NCBI GenBank assembly: GCA_002401695.1
Contig: NVTV01000003.1
Span: 1 to 64,000, forward strand
Length of the DNA: 64,000 nt
Source: Alphaproteobacteria bacterium
GTDB lineage: Bacteria; Pseudomonadota; Alphaproteobacteria; Micavibrionales; Micavibrionaceae
Direction: 5' to 3'
Within the stretch, counting starts at the first letter, position 1. Each line of letters opens with the position of its first letter. Below the pieces are notes generated by a model that made no database searches, was not told where the DNA came from, and saw only the letters and a program-made list of their open reading frames with translations. Of this stretch, positions 9,886-19,217 are shown piece by piece. Both the position numbers and the translations under genes were made by a program.

Positions 9886-10629
9886 ATGTGTAAGATATTT
9901 AAAATTATGATTATGGTTAGTGTGTTCTTCTCTTGCGTATCCGCCTCATCTCAGGCTCGTGCGCAAAACTATCACGGAGGATACACAAAAAGTAGTAAGG
10001 CGGAGAAGAAAGATAAGGCGGCTCGCCCAGTCGCTAAGGTTTTTTCTTCTCAAATCAGCAGTGTTCAGCAAGGTGAAAAGCTGGATATCATCTATAATAA
10101 TCTGTTTGTTTCTTTATGGTTCTATGCTGGCACGAATTTTGTGCATCAGAAAAAACTGAGTGATAAAGTAAGGCCTGCTAAATTTCAGTTCACCCGCTAT
10201 AAAAAAGAATTTTCCGGCGATTTAGATAAAGCTATGAAAAATTTAAATAGCGGTTACAAGGACATGATAGCCGATATAGAGAATGCAGAAAAACTATATA
10301 TAGAAACAAGAGAAGGTGTCAGAGACACAGACCATGAAAAACTTGATGCTCTATGGAAAGAAAAAATAGCCGTATTTCGTAGCAAAGCAGACACATACTT
10401 TAAACTGCAACATAAGTTCCTGAACACTTATAGAGGTCTGGTTAGCTTTATTCTGAAACAAAGTGGGAAGTACAGCTATAAAAGTGCTGAAAAAAGGGTT
10501 GTTTTCTATAGCTTTGGTGGATATAAATTTTACGGTCAATCAATCGATAGCCTTAGAATGTCCAGCTTTAAGCAAAGAAAACTACTGAGAGAGAATGCCC
10601 CCGCAGGTGTCAGTCCTGACTTCAACTAA
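9886..10629 (+). CDS. Exported helical protein of unknown function
   Basis: About 247 residues from the ATG at 9886, which places a classic signal peptide at the N-terminus (MCKIFKIMIMVSVFFSC, cleavage near ARAQ); an ATG 36 bases earlier is possible but would bury the signal. The mature part is rich in Lys, Tyr and Phe and looks almost wholly alpha-helical. A segment near KKEFSGDLDKAMKNLNSGY and a later one near YRGLVSFILKQSGKYSY have loose counterparts in the next gene, so the two may be diverged paralogues. I do not recognise the family. Confidence 0.7.
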   Translation: MCKIFKIMIMVSVFFSCVSASSQARAQNYHGGYTKSSKAEKKDKAARPVAKVFSSQISSVQQGEKLDIIYNNLFVSLWFYAGTNFVHQKKLSDKVRPAKFQFTRYKKEFSGDLDKAMKNLNSGYKDMIADIENAEKLYIETREGVRDTDHEKLDALWKEKIAVFRSKADTYFKLQHKFLNTYRGLVSFILKQSGKYSYKSAEKRVVFYSFGGYKFYGQSIDSLRMSSFKQRKLLRENAPAGVSPDFN

Positions 10630-10635
10630 ATCACC

Positions 10636-11310
10636 ATGGCATATTCATTAAAATCCCGTAAGTTCATCATCCTCGTATTTTTGTTCATTACTGTGGCTGG
10701 TGGACTATATCAACTGCACCTTTATAAGCAGCATCAAGATGAAATACACGCGCAACAAGCCAAGGCAGAACAAGCAAAAAAAGAACAAACGCGGGCAGAG
10801 CTCGATAAACTTTTTGAGCAATACCTGATCAACTTCAAAGGTGATTTAAAGACAAAAGCCGCGGCCTATAAAGATATCCGCACAGTCTTAAAAGAAATAC
10901 TAAGCCCCTATAATTTTGAAACCAGAGAATATACAAAAGAAAATTATCTTTTATTTAAAGATAATGTTGCCCCTAAGCTGCGCAATAAAGCCGTAGATAT
11001 TATCAATATTTTTGCAGAATATAAAAACAATCTACAAGCGGATCTTAAGAGCCAAGATAATAAAATACAGGAAATGTTTTTATTAAAATGGCAAGACATG
11101 AGCAATAAGCAATTGGACAAATACATTGATTTCTTCACCAAAGAAGAAGCCCTCATTCAGGCCTATGAGGAACTGATTACATTTTATTATGTGCACTCTA
11201 ATCTGTTCTCGGTTGACGTAGAAGAAAATGTATTTCTATTTGATCGAGAAAAAGATAAAGAGGAAGAGGTGGCCTTGCGCAAAAAAATAAAAGTCTTAAG
11301 GAGAAAATAA
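10636..11310 (+). CDS. Membrane-anchored coiled-coil protein of unknown function
   Basis: A 224-residue protein with one N-terminal transmembrane segment (FIILVFLFITVAGGLYQL, about 10-27), then a strongly charged Gln/Ala/Glu/Lys coiled coil (about 33-60) and a helical domain. The topology is probably N-in with the body outside the cytoplasm. It begins 6 bases after the previous gene, so they form an operon. FKGDLKTKAAAYKDIRTVLK resembles a segment of the upstream protein. No enzymatic motif is seen and the family is not recognised. Confidence 0.7.
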   Translation: MAYSLKSRKFIILVFLFITVAGGLYQLHLYKQHQDEIHAQQAKAEQAKKEQTRAELDKLFEQYLINFKGDLKTKAAAYKDIRTVLKEILSPYNFETREYTKENYLLFKDNVAPKLRNKAVDIINIFAEYKNNLQADLKSQDNKIQEMFLLKWQDMSNKQLDKYIDFFTKEEALIQAYEELITFYYVHSNLFSVDVEENVFLFDREKDKEEEVALRKKIKVLRRK

Positions 11311-11313
11311 AAT

Positions 11314-11556
11314 TCAAGGCGATATAAGGGCCAATTTCTGCGCCTTTGATAAAGCCTTAATTTCTATTTCCCGTTTAGAAGCGGACGATCTATCAGCGCA
11401 TTCCTCTTCATAAATTAAATTTAAAGGCCCCCGCCCCTTCGTATATTTTGCGCCTGTTCCTGCTTCATGCGCGGCTATTCGTCGCTCTATATCTGTAGTG
11501 ATTCCGGTATAATACGTTGCGTCAGCGCACTCTAATATATAAACATACCAACCCAT
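11314..11556 (-). CDS. GIY-YIG domain protein (UPF0213/YhbQ-like)
   Basis: An 80-residue single-domain protein. It shows the family signature WYVYILECADATYYTGIT (3-20; GIY replaced by VYI and YYTGIT, as is usual in this branch), then DIERRIAAHEAGTGAKYTKG and an ERE-like stretch SKREIEIKALSK carrying the metal-binding Glu. Stand-alone GIY-YIG proteins are thought to be nucleases, with an uncertain cellular task. It overlaps the PBP1A stop by one base and is likely to be translated after it. Confidence 0.92.
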   Translation of the reverse strand: MGWYVYILECADATYYTGITTDIERRIAAHEAGTGAKYTKGRGPLNLIYEEECADRSSASKREIEIKALSKAQKLALISP

Positions 11557-14099
11557 TAATACAGGCCGCCAGTCCCCGTACTAACCGCAGAAGGTCGGCT
11601 AGAGTGTGATGTCACAGAACCACCCTCAGTACCGGGAACATAGTAATAATCGCGATCATATGCGCTATCTCCATAATAATCTGACATCAAGGAAATACCA
11701 TCAGCATCAAGAATATACATATCCGTGCTTGGCTCGGTTCCGATAATAAAGGACTCCCAGATGACCTTTTTATCGCCCGGACGAGCACGCGCACCTGTTT
11801 CCGCATTAATACGTACATTACGAATACCTGCTGGCTTTCTGAACGGTGCAGGTGGCCTATCCGCCAGAACTTGGCCAACAAAACTCTTAAATATCGGCAC
11901 AGCAACAGAAGAACCCGTTTCTCTTCTACCCAAAGAACGCGGATTATCGAAGCCAGTGAAAACACCTATAACCAGATTCGGTGAAAAGCCAATAAACCAT
12001 GCATCACGCGAGTCATTGGTTGTTCCGGTTTTACCGGCCAAGGGACGGCCTAAAGAGCGAAGGCGCGCCCCTGTTCCTCGTTGAACAACGCCTTCCATAA
12101 TAGATACCATTTGATAAGTCGTCCGCGGATCGGCAATCTGTTCGCGCACATCAGGCACATCAGGCACCGCTTGCCCATCCCACTGAATCATCGCACCACA
12201 TTGATCGCAAGGACGCTTATCATGCTTAAAGACTGTTTCACCATAACGATTTTGAATACGGTCTATAAATGTTGGTATAATTTTTTTACCACCATTGGCA
12301 ATCATACCGTAAGCCGCCGTAAGCCGTAGTAAAGTTGTTTCTGCAGACCCTAAAGAATTTGCCAATAACGGCGACATATGATCCGTAACACCAAAATGAT
12401 CCGAATATCGCGCGATCAAATCCATGCCCAAGAAATCAGCCAAGCGCACTGTCATCAAGTTTCTTGATTTTTCAATCCCGACACGAATAGGTGTTGGCCC
12501 ATAAAACGTATTGGAGTAATTGCTTGGCTTCCATGTCCCTGCCACCTTATCTTCCAAAATGAACGGTGCATCCAAAACCAAAGTGGCTGGCGTAAATCCT
12601 TTATCCAGAGCCGCCAGATAAACAAAGGGCTTAAACGCCGATCCGGGTTGGCGCATCGCCTGTGTCGCGCGGTTAAATTCACTGCTGCCATAGCGATAAT
12701 TCCAGCCGCCCTGCATCGCAAGAATGCGCCCCGTATGTGGATCAAGGGCAATCAACGCCCCTTGAATATGTGGGATTTGGCGTAAATTATAGGATTTAGG
12801 TGCGTCAGACTTCGCCTCTTTTTCTTCAGATTTGGATGTTTTTTCCTGCACCATAACCACATCGCCCATTTCAACCACTTGATTCAGCGAAGAGATAACA
12901 GGGCCAAGTGCATATCCCTCATTACGATATTCCCGTGCCCATTTTACATCTGATAATTTCAAAACACCTTGATCAATGTCTATAAATCCAATTTTGGCGA
13001 CACTCTTTTGCACATCAAGCACAACAGCAAAATGCCATTTCTTAAGCATAGTATCCGGTCGCTTTACCTGTTCTAACTGCATGCGCCAATCATCCATGCT
13101 TTCCAGAGTTGCCAACGCGCCGCGCCAACCATGGCGCATATCATATGCCATCAACCCTTCGCGCAAGGTCTTTTCCGCCAGTAATTGCATCTCAGGATCA
13201 ACAGAGGTTTTGACCACCAACCCGCCTTTATACAGGCTGTCTTCACCATAACGCGCAGCAAGTTCGCGACGAACTTCCTCCGCAAAGTATGGTGCATCAA
13301 CTTGTTCCACATGTTCTTGCGTCATTTCAAGCGGTGCCAGCTTCGCCAGATCAGCTTGCGCTTGTGTAATATGATCCTCAGCCAACATACGGCCAATCAC
13401 TAAATTACGACGAAATAATGCTTTATCATGATGTTTCACCAAATGATAATTATTCGGCGCTTTCGGCAGGGCGGCTAAATATGCAACTTCTGCAACAGTA
13501 AGTTTTTCCAGTGTCTTCCCAAAATAATGTAGGGACGCAGCAGCAACACCATATGCCCCGCCTCCCAAATAAATCTGGTTCAGATAAATCTCTAAAATAC
13601 GATCCTTACTCAGTGTTTTAGTCATCCGGTACGCTAAGATAGCCTCTTTAATTTTACGGACAATACTCACTTCATTGGAGAAGAAAAAATTCTTAGCCAC
13701 TTGCTGCGTAATTGTCGAAGCACCTTCGGGGCGTTTCTTCGCACCTTTCAATTTATTGACAGCATATTTAAGCGAAGCACGTACAATGGCCTTCATATCG
13801 ACGCCCGGATGCGTATAGAAATGTTGATCTTCGATGGCAATAAACGCATTTTTAACGCGATCAGGAATAAATTCTATTGGTACAAACACACGTTTTTCTT
13901 GCGCAAATTCGGCGAGCAAATGCCCGTCCCCCGCATAAAGACGCGTCACAATAGGCGGCTCGTAATTACGAAGTTGGCTATAGTCGGGAAGGTCTTTCCC
14001 ATAATAGTTCAGGATATAAACAAACCCGCCAATCGCGACAACCGCGCCCAGAAAGCCAACAGAGAATAACCCTAAAAAACCATACCAAAAATATTTCAT
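11556..14099 (-). CDS. mrcA: Bifunctional penicillin-binding protein 1A
   Basis: An 847-residue class A PBP that polymerises and cross-links peptidoglycan in the periplasm. An N-terminal transmembrane anchor (about 4-33) is followed by the GT51 glycosyltransferase domain with FIAIEDQHFYTHPGVD and EGASTITQQVAKN, then an OB-like insert rich in charged residues. The transpeptidase domain has RQPGSAFKPF (serine nucleophile in SxxK), KSRN and KTGTTND. The tail is Ser/Gly-rich. Length and motif order are typical of PBP1A (ponA/mrcA). It lies 31 bases downstream of mlaF on the same strand, so it may be co-transcribed with the lipid transporter genes. Confidence 0.97.
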   Translation of the reverse strand: MKYFWYGFLGLFSVGFLGAVVAIGGFVYILNYYGKDLPDYSQLRNYEPPIVTRLYAGDGHLLAEFAQEKRVFVPIEFIPDRVKNAFIAIEDQHFYTHPGVDMKAIVRASLKYAVNKLKGAKKRPEGASTITQQVAKNFFFSNEVSIVRKIKEAILAYRMTKTLSKDRILEIYLNQIYLGGGAYGVAAASLHYFGKTLEKLTVAEVAYLAALPKAPNNYHLVKHHDKALFRRNLVIGRMLAEDHITQAQADLAKLAPLEMTQEHVEQVDAPYFAEEVRRELAARYGEDSLYKGGLVVKTSVDPEMQLLAEKTLREGLMAYDMRHGWRGALATLESMDDWRMQLEQVKRPDTMLKKWHFAVVLDVQKSVAKIGFIDIDQGVLKLSDVKWAREYRNEGYALGPVISSLNQVVEMGDVVMVQEKTSKSEEKEAKSDAPKSYNLRQIPHIQGALIALDPHTGRILAMQGGWNYRYGSSEFNRATQAMRQPGSAFKPFVYLAALDKGFTPATLVLDAPFILEDKVAGTWKPSNYSNTFYGPTPIRVGIEKSRNLMTVRLADFLGMDLIARYSDHFGVTDHMSPLLANSLGSAETTLLRLTAAYGMIANGGKKIIPTFIDRIQNRYGETVFKHDKRPCDQCGAMIQWDGQAVPDVPDVREQIADPRTTYQMVSIMEGVVQRGTGARLRSLGRPLAGKTGTTNDSRDAWFIGFSPNLVIGVFTGFDNPRSLGRRETGSSVAVPIFKSFVGQVLADRPPAPFRKPAGIRNVRINAETGARARPGDKKVIWESFIIGTEPSTDMYILDADGISLMSDYYGDSAYDRDYYYVPGTEGGSVTSHSSRPSAVSTGTGGLY

Positions 14100-14130
14100 C
14101 GCTTTTCCTGCGTTTTAGCCCGCTATATCG

Positions 14131-14907
14131 CTAAACAAGGCGGCGGGTAATCGGTCCGTCTGCACGGCCATGTATAAATTGTTCAACATACTCATTCCCC
14201 GAATGATCCAGTTCATCGACCGTCCCTTTCCAGATAATACGCCCGTTATAAATCATCGCAACATAATCCGCGATTTTCCTGACGCTGCCCATATCATGGG
14301 TGATTGATAAAGCCGTTGCGCCCAAGCCCTGCACTTGCTCTACGATCAGATCGTTAATCACATCGGCCATTATCGGATCAAGGCCGGTGGTCGGCTCATC
14401 AAAAAAGATAATTTCGGGACTGGCAGCAACCGCGCGCGCCAAGCCAACACGTTTTTGCATACCGCCGGAAAGCTCCGCCGGATATAAATTTGCGACATCC
14501 ACTTTCAAGCCAACTGCCATAATTTTCTGAATCGCAATCTCGCGTGCTTCTTTCTTATCCATCCCATGCCCATGCACCAGACCAAACGCAACATTTTCCC
14601 AGATTTTCAGAGAGTCAAACAACGCCGCACCTTGAAATAGCATACCGAATTTTTTCATGAATTCTATGCGAACATTTGGATTACGGCCGACGCTTTCCTG
14701 TCCATCAATCAAAATAGAACCTGCATCCGGTGCCAACAGCCCCAAAATGCACTTAATCATCACCGATTTCCCCGTCCCCGACCCACCGATCACGACCAAA
14801 GATTTCCCCTTTGGCACACTTAAATCAAGATTATCAAGAACACACACTTTGCCGAATGACTTGCTCACCCCGCGTAGATCGATTTTGATTTGCTCTGCTT
14901 CGCTCAT
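14131..14907 (-). CDS. mlaF: Phospholipid transport ABC ATPase (MlaF)
   Basis: A 258-residue ABC ATPase. Walker A is GGSGTGKS (41-48), the signature LSGGM is at 146-150 and Walker B IIFFDE at 166-171; the AVAASPEIIFFDEPTTGLDP stretch is characteristic of MlaF. It powers movement of phospholipids between the inner membrane and an MCE protein to keep the outer membrane asymmetric. It overlaps mlaE by 4 bases (ATGA), indicating translational coupling. The MCE-domain protein MlaD is not next to it here, so it must lie elsewhere. Confidence 0.95.
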   Translation of the reverse strand: MSEAEQIKIDLRGVSKSFGKVCVLDNLDLSVPKGKSLVVIGGSGTGKSVMIKCILGLLAPDAGSILIDGQESVGRNPNVRIEFMKKFGMLFQGAALFDSLKIWENVAFGLVHGHGMDKKEAREIAIQKIMAVGLKVDVANLYPAELSGGMQKRVGLARAVAASPEIIFFDEPTTGLDPIMADVINDLIVEQVQGLGATALSITHDMGSVRKIADYVAMIYNGRIIWKGTVDELDHSGNEYVEQFIHGRADGPITRRLV

Positions 14908-15779
14908 GAGAAAAATATCTGTGTTAGGAGGTAGTTAAAGATCAAAATCAGGATAGAAGAAGACACAACCGCATTCGTTGTCGCCGCGCCCACACCCTGC
15001 GCACCACGCGCCGAATTAAAACCATGATAACAGCCCATTATCGCAACGATAAAACCAAAGGCCGCTGCTTTGAGTATACCGGACATCACATCCATATATT
15101 CCATGACATCCCATGCCTGCGTTAAAAAGCCCTCCGGACTGAAGCCAAGCGAATAAACAGATACAATATAACCGCCGAAAATACCGATAATATCACCAAC
15201 AAAAACCAACAAAGGCAACATCAATGTTGCGGCAATCAAACGCGGGGCAATCAAATATTTAAACGGGTTTACTGACAAAGTGCGCAGCGCGTCTATTTGC
15301 TCTGTTACCCGCATGGTTGCAATTTCTGCAGCGATTGCCGCGCCGACACGTCCTGCCACCATCAAGCCAGCTAAAACAGGGGCTAGCTCCCGCGTAACAG
15401 AAAGCACAACAACACCTGCAATTGCACCCTCGGCATTAAAACGCGCAAAACCAGTATAGCTTTGCAGCGCCAAAACCATACCGGTGAATAACGTGGTCAT
15501 ACCGACAACCGGTAAAGAATAATATCCGATATCAATCAATTGGCGCAAAAGTTGGGATGGAAAGAATGGCGGCGTGAAACAATGTTTAACGCTGCGCCCC
15601 GTGAAGTCCGCCAAGCGCCCTGTTGCAGCAAGAAATCCTAAAATTCCGCCACCGATAGAGGCAAAAAAATCCAGAAGAAAATCAAGTGGATTTCTGGATG
15701 CTCTCTCTTGCGTATTATCTGTCGCTTGCGTTGTCATGCGTGTATTACTACCGTTCGGATCATCTTCATATGAACGCAA
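14904..15779 (-). CDS. mlaE: Phospholipid transport permease (MlaE)
   Basis: A 291-residue inner-membrane protein of the MlaE/YrbE family and partner of the ATPase downstream. About five hydrophobic helices are visible. Family motifs include TLFTGMVLALQSY, ELAPVLAGLMVAGRVGAAIA, IDALRTLSVNPFKYLIAPR and, near the C-terminus, GVGAATTNAVV. The first 30 residues are hydrophilic (MRSYEDDPNGSNTRMT), so a start at the ATG 42 bases further in is possible. The gene is divergent from the VanX-like gene, 71 bases apart. Confidence 0.95.
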   Translation of the reverse strand: MRSYEDDPNGSNTRMTTQATDNTQERASRNPLDFLLDFFASIGGGILGFLAATGRLADFTGRSVKHCFTPPFFPSQLLRQLIDIGYYSLPVVGMTTLFTGMVLALQSYTGFARFNAEGAIAGVVVLSVTRELAPVLAGLMVAGRVGAAIAAEIATMRVTEQIDALRTLSVNPFKYLIAPRLIAATLMLPLLVFVGDIIGIFGGYIVSVYSLGFSPEGFLTQAWDVMEYMDVMSGILKAAAFGFIVAIMGCYHGFNSARGAQGVGAATTNAVVSSSILILIFNYLLTQIFFS

Positions 15780-15850
15780 ACACTAGATGAATTCCCCCCT
15801 TTCGTCTATACTCAACTAACATGAATTCACGGCAATCCACTGATTGATAG

Positions 15851-16519
15851 ATGACCACACGCAAAACCATACAACCACAAGACCTTGTCTGCATGAATGA
15901 ATTTGCGAGTATGCATCATTACCGTGTTGACCTTGCCTATGCGCAAGATGATAACCTTCTATTTGGCGAGAGAATTTATCGCGAAGATGCAAAATTATGG
16001 CTTCACGTATCTCTAGCTAAGATTGTCAAAAAATCCGCAACATATTGTTTCGAGAATCATAAGCTGCGCTTTATTCTATATGATGGCCTGCGCACAACGG
16101 ACGCGCAAGAGGCGATGATGAAAACACAGCGCGCATTGGATAATCCACACTGGCTGGAAAAAGCGCGCTTGCTTTCCCCGCCAGGTGCGGGAGGACATCC
16201 GCGCGGCATGGCCATTGATATTGGCTTGGAAACGCTTGACGGTGAGTTAATTGATATGGGTACGGCTTTTGATTACCTATCCGAAGATCCAGAAAAAAAT
16301 CCGGCTCATCGCGCATTTCCACACAACCAAGACGTCATAGATAATCGCAAAATACTGGATGATTCTATGAAACAAGCGGCAACATCCCTAAACATGCCTT
16401 TATTGCTGTTACCCGAAGAATGGTGGGATTTCCGCCTGCCGCCCGATATATACGAGCAATATGAGCCACTATCAGAAAACGATCTCCCCGCACATATGCG
16501 CCTCACCATACAAAAGTGA
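15851..16519 (+). CDS. D-Ala-D-Ala dipeptidase-like (VanX/DdpX, peptidase M15D)
   Basis: A 222-residue protein with the M15D fold: RFILYDGLRTTDAQE (73-87), the zinc motif GGHPRGMAIDIGL (H116, D123) and PEEWWDFRLP (189-198). In VanX the third zinc ligand is the His of EWWH; here that position is Asp193 (EWWD), while the catalytic base Glu190 is kept. VanX-type enzymes hydrolyse D-Ala-D-Ala. No signal peptide is visible, so it is probably cytoplasmic and may recycle wall-derived dipeptide; alr, at 18 kb, makes D-Ala. Whether it still binds zinc with Asp in place of His is open. Confidence 0.85.
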   Translation: MTTRKTIQPQDLVCMNEFASMHHYRVDLAYAQDDNLLFGERIYREDAKLWLHVSLAKIVKKSATYCFENHKLRFILYDGLRTTDAQEAMMKTQRALDNPHWLEKARLLSPPGAGGHPRGMAIDIGLETLDGELIDMGTAFDYLSEDPEKNPAHRAFPHNQDVIDNRKILDDSMKQAATSLNMPLLLLPEEWWDFRLPPDIYEQYEPLSENDLPAHMRLTIQK

Positions 16520-16630
16520 TTCAACAATTTGCAATTGCAACTCTGAAACGCTATAATTTGAAACTAAGGTGAAGCTTAATAAATAAAAACGCTCGAAAAT
16601 AGAGCAATACATATTCAGAGGTTGATAATT

Positions 16631-18022
16631 ATGGCACAGGCAAATGGCGACGTAGCCCCGTTACAAAGATTTCTAATAGATAATCTTGAAGCATTAAACA
16701 AAATTGATGGCTTTGATCTAAAGGCTACGGATATTGGCAACAGCCAAGGACAACCTGACGATCTGCTTGGCAAAAACACAGGTACTGCGCTTCAAACCCT
16801 CGTCTTAATGGCACAGCTTAATGCAGGCATATCACCAGAGGATGCAACGACATCTTATAATGATGATACCCGTAAGATGCTTGAAGATTATCTAACCAAT
16901 GAGCTCAAGCTTGACCCCGCCGCCACTGCACAATTTATCGCAGATACGGAAGTCATCTCTACTGGTTCAAGACTCGCTCAAGATTATCAAAGCTCTGCTT
17001 CTGTAGAAACCAGCGCTTTGACATCCTTTGCGGACAGCATGGATAATGACGACGTTACCGCTGACGTGATCATCGTAGAACAGAACGTAGCAGCAGAAGA
17101 CAATACAGAAACCATTGATTATATCTCCGCAGCAGACAGCATCATACCTATTGATGAAAGCCTTGCCGGTATGACACCAAGACAAAATGATATAACATCA
17201 GTATCTCAACAAATTGCCCTTTCCGGCCTCGAAACCAGTATTATCACGACAACATTTTTAGATTCTGTAACATCGACAATCTCCGATAATACTGTTGGCA
17301 TGACGCCTGATGACTATGAAAACTTACAAGACAAAATTACCGATAATCTAGCATCAGATCAAGAGACATTAGTTGCCGCGGCATACTCTGCCACTCTCTT
17401 AAATAAACAAAATGAACTTGGCTACGGACAAGCAAAAGCAGAACTTACAGATGCCACCTCTGCACTGCAAAATTACGGGACACGTAGCCGTGAACTGTAT
17501 CAGGAAATAGGCGAATTCAAAGATACACTGGAAAATTTTCAAGTTTCCGGTGCAGATGGAGAAACCCATCATATCAATGATGAGCCGATGACGCTGACTT
17601 TCGAAGATGGCTCAACCAAGACAATGACCTACAATGAATTCGATGATGCCGCTAATAATTGGTATGATTTTCTCGGACTTGAGGGAGACGATCAGCAGAA
17701 ACTGAGAAACGCGATGGATATTGCCTATGCTGATCTAAAAGAGAGCAGCGGATATAACGCAGTTGAAAATGATATGATCGCCCGCCAAGAGGATTCAAGA
17801 ACACTTTATACTGATCTTATAAACCAAAATAGCGAAGCACATAAAACAGTTGCGGCGATAGAGAAAGTACTTGATGATACGACGCTTGATGTTGCCGTTC
17901 CAGAGGGTGTAACAGATCAGCAACTTGCAAATATTATTCCTTCATACGAAGCGTCAGCTGTAGAGACGGGCACTGAACTTCTCGCAGAGAATCATGTAAG
18001 CACTGCACCGGCAGGCGCATAA
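16631..18022 (+). CDS. Large acidic protein of unknown function
   Basis: A 463-residue protein starting at ATG 16631 (AGAGG just upstream); a TTG nine bases earlier is less likely. It has no signal peptide or membrane segment, is strongly acidic, and is rich in Thr, Ser, Ala, Asp and Asn. The first 120 residues look globular. The middle (about 125-260) carries low-complexity Asp/Glu/Ile/Thr stretches, and the last 200 residues are helical (LSDQETL-like and DATSALQNYGTRSRELYQEIGEF segments suggest coiled coil). No enzymatic motif is seen and no family recognised. It stands alone between the VanX-like gene and alr and is followed by a terminator. Confidence 0.75.
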   Translation: MAQANGDVAPLQRFLIDNLEALNKIDGFDLKATDIGNSQGQPDDLLGKNTGTALQTLVLMAQLNAGISPEDATTSYNDDTRKMLEDYLTNELKLDPAATAQFIADTEVISTGSRLAQDYQSSASVETSALTSFADSMDNDDVTADVIIVEQNVAAEDNTETIDYISAADSIIPIDESLAGMTPRQNDITSVSQQIALSGLETSIITTTFLDSVTSTISDNTVGMTPDDYENLQDKITDNLASDQETLVAAAYSATLLNKQNELGYGQAKAELTDATSALQNYGTRSRELYQEIGEFKDTLENFQVSGADGETHHINDEPMTLTFEDGSTKTMTYNEFDDAANNWYDFLGLEGDDQQKLRNAMDIAYADLKESSGYNAVENDMIARQEDSRTLYTDLINQNSEAHKTVAAIEKVLDDTTLDVAVPEGVTDQQLANIIPSYEASAVETGTELLAENHVSTAPAGA

Positions 18023-18048
18023 AGCTGCATCAATCCTAATTTTGAGAG

Positions 18049-18080
18049 AATGCGTATAGCTTAAGTGTTGACGCATTTTT
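18049..18080 (+). terminator. Probable rho-independent terminator after the acidic protein gene
   Basis: AATGCGT at 18049-18055 pairs with ACGCATT at 18071-18077, followed by a short T run. The loop is 15 bases, so the stem is modest. Confidence 0.5.
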
Positions 18081-18108
18081 TACTGCCTTAATTTCATAAC
18101 GCCCAATA

Positions 18109-19209
18109 CTACGATAAATCACTGATATAATTCCTTTTATACCGCGCGCCCAATGATGTAATAATTTCATACGCAGCCGTACCCGCATCTTTTGCCAAAT
18201 CATCAATGCTTTGATGCGCGCCAAGCACCTCAACCATATCACCAACGACGGGGTAATCTTGCAGCGGTACGGCAGATAAATCACAAATCAGCAAATCCAT
18301 AGAAACACGTCCGCGAATCGGCAATTTATAATCCCGCCAATACAACGCGCCATTATTAGCCAGAGACCTTAAAACCCCGTCTGCATAACCGATAGAGATA
18401 ATGGCGACATGACCATCCTTATCAAAACAATGCGTTTCGTTATATCCGGCGTATTCGCCCTTTTTAACGCTATGAATTTGTAGGATCGGTGCGCTTAACG
18501 ATACGACAGGGCGAATCACCTCTTCCATTTTAGAGACGGCGCAGCCTCCATAAAGCGCAATACCCGGACGCGTCATATCCAAATGGTATTCTTGTGATAA
18601 GAATACACCACCAGAATTACACAATGATTGCTTAACGCCTTTAAAGTAAAGCGTTAGGTCTTTAAAACGCTTATACTGCGCTGTATTTATTGGATTTTCT
18701 TCTTCTTCGGAGGAAGAAAAATGGCTCATAATAAACTGTAAATCAATCCCATCTAGCAAGGATAAATCATCGCATAATATCCGCGCTTCATCGCTGACCA
18801 GACCCAGCCTGTTCATGCCTGTATCAAAATGAATAATCGCGGGCAGAGCTTCTTCGCAATCGTGAGAAAACGATCTATATAATTCAATTTCTGAAAGTGA
18901 GTTTAGGACGGGGCTCAAATTATGGGCGCGATAAACATCACGCGCATCGTCCATAAATCCGTTTAGAATATGAATATCGGCTTGCGGCAAAACATTGCGC
19001 ACCGTGATTGCCTCATCCAGAGTTGCGACAAAGAACCGCCGCGCCCCTTCCTCGGATAATGCGGAGACAACATCACGCGCACCAAGCCCATAGGCATCCG
19101 CCTTAACAGAGACAGCCGTCTCGCAAGAAGCTGCACTCATCGCATCCAATGTCTTGTAGTTGCGCATCAATGCCGCGATATCAATGGTAAGCTCACCACT
19201 AAACGCCAT
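18109..19209 (-). CDS. alr: Alanine racemase
   Basis: A 366-residue PLP enzyme that interconverts L- and D-alanine for peptidoglycan. PLP-lysine is K36 in TAVSVKADAYGLG; the N-terminal barrel has IHFDTGMNRLGL and SHFSSSEE; the C-terminal beta domain has GYNETHCFDKDGHVAIISIGYADG and GRVSMDLLICDLS. The catalytic Tyr is in EYAGYNETH. Length is typical. It starts 8 bases after the dnaB stop on the same strand, so dnaB-alr form an operon, a common alphaproteobacterial pairing. Confidence 0.97.
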   Translation of the reverse strand: MAFSGELTIDIAALMRNYKTLDAMSAASCETAVSVKADAYGLGARDVVSALSEEGARRFFVATLDEAITVRNVLPQADIHILNGFMDDARDVYRAHNLSPVLNSLSEIELYRSFSHDCEEALPAIIHFDTGMNRLGLVSDEARILCDDLSLLDGIDLQFIMSHFSSSEEEENPINTAQYKRFKDLTLYFKGVKQSLCNSGGVFLSQEYHLDMTRPGIALYGGCAVSKMEEVIRPVVSLSAPILQIHSVKKGEYAGYNETHCFDKDGHVAIISIGYADGVLRSLANNGALYWRDYKLPIRGRVSMDLLICDLSAVPLQDYPVVGDMVEVLGAHQSIDDLAKDAGTAAYEIITSLGARYKRNYISDLS

Positions 19210-19217
19210 AACCGATC

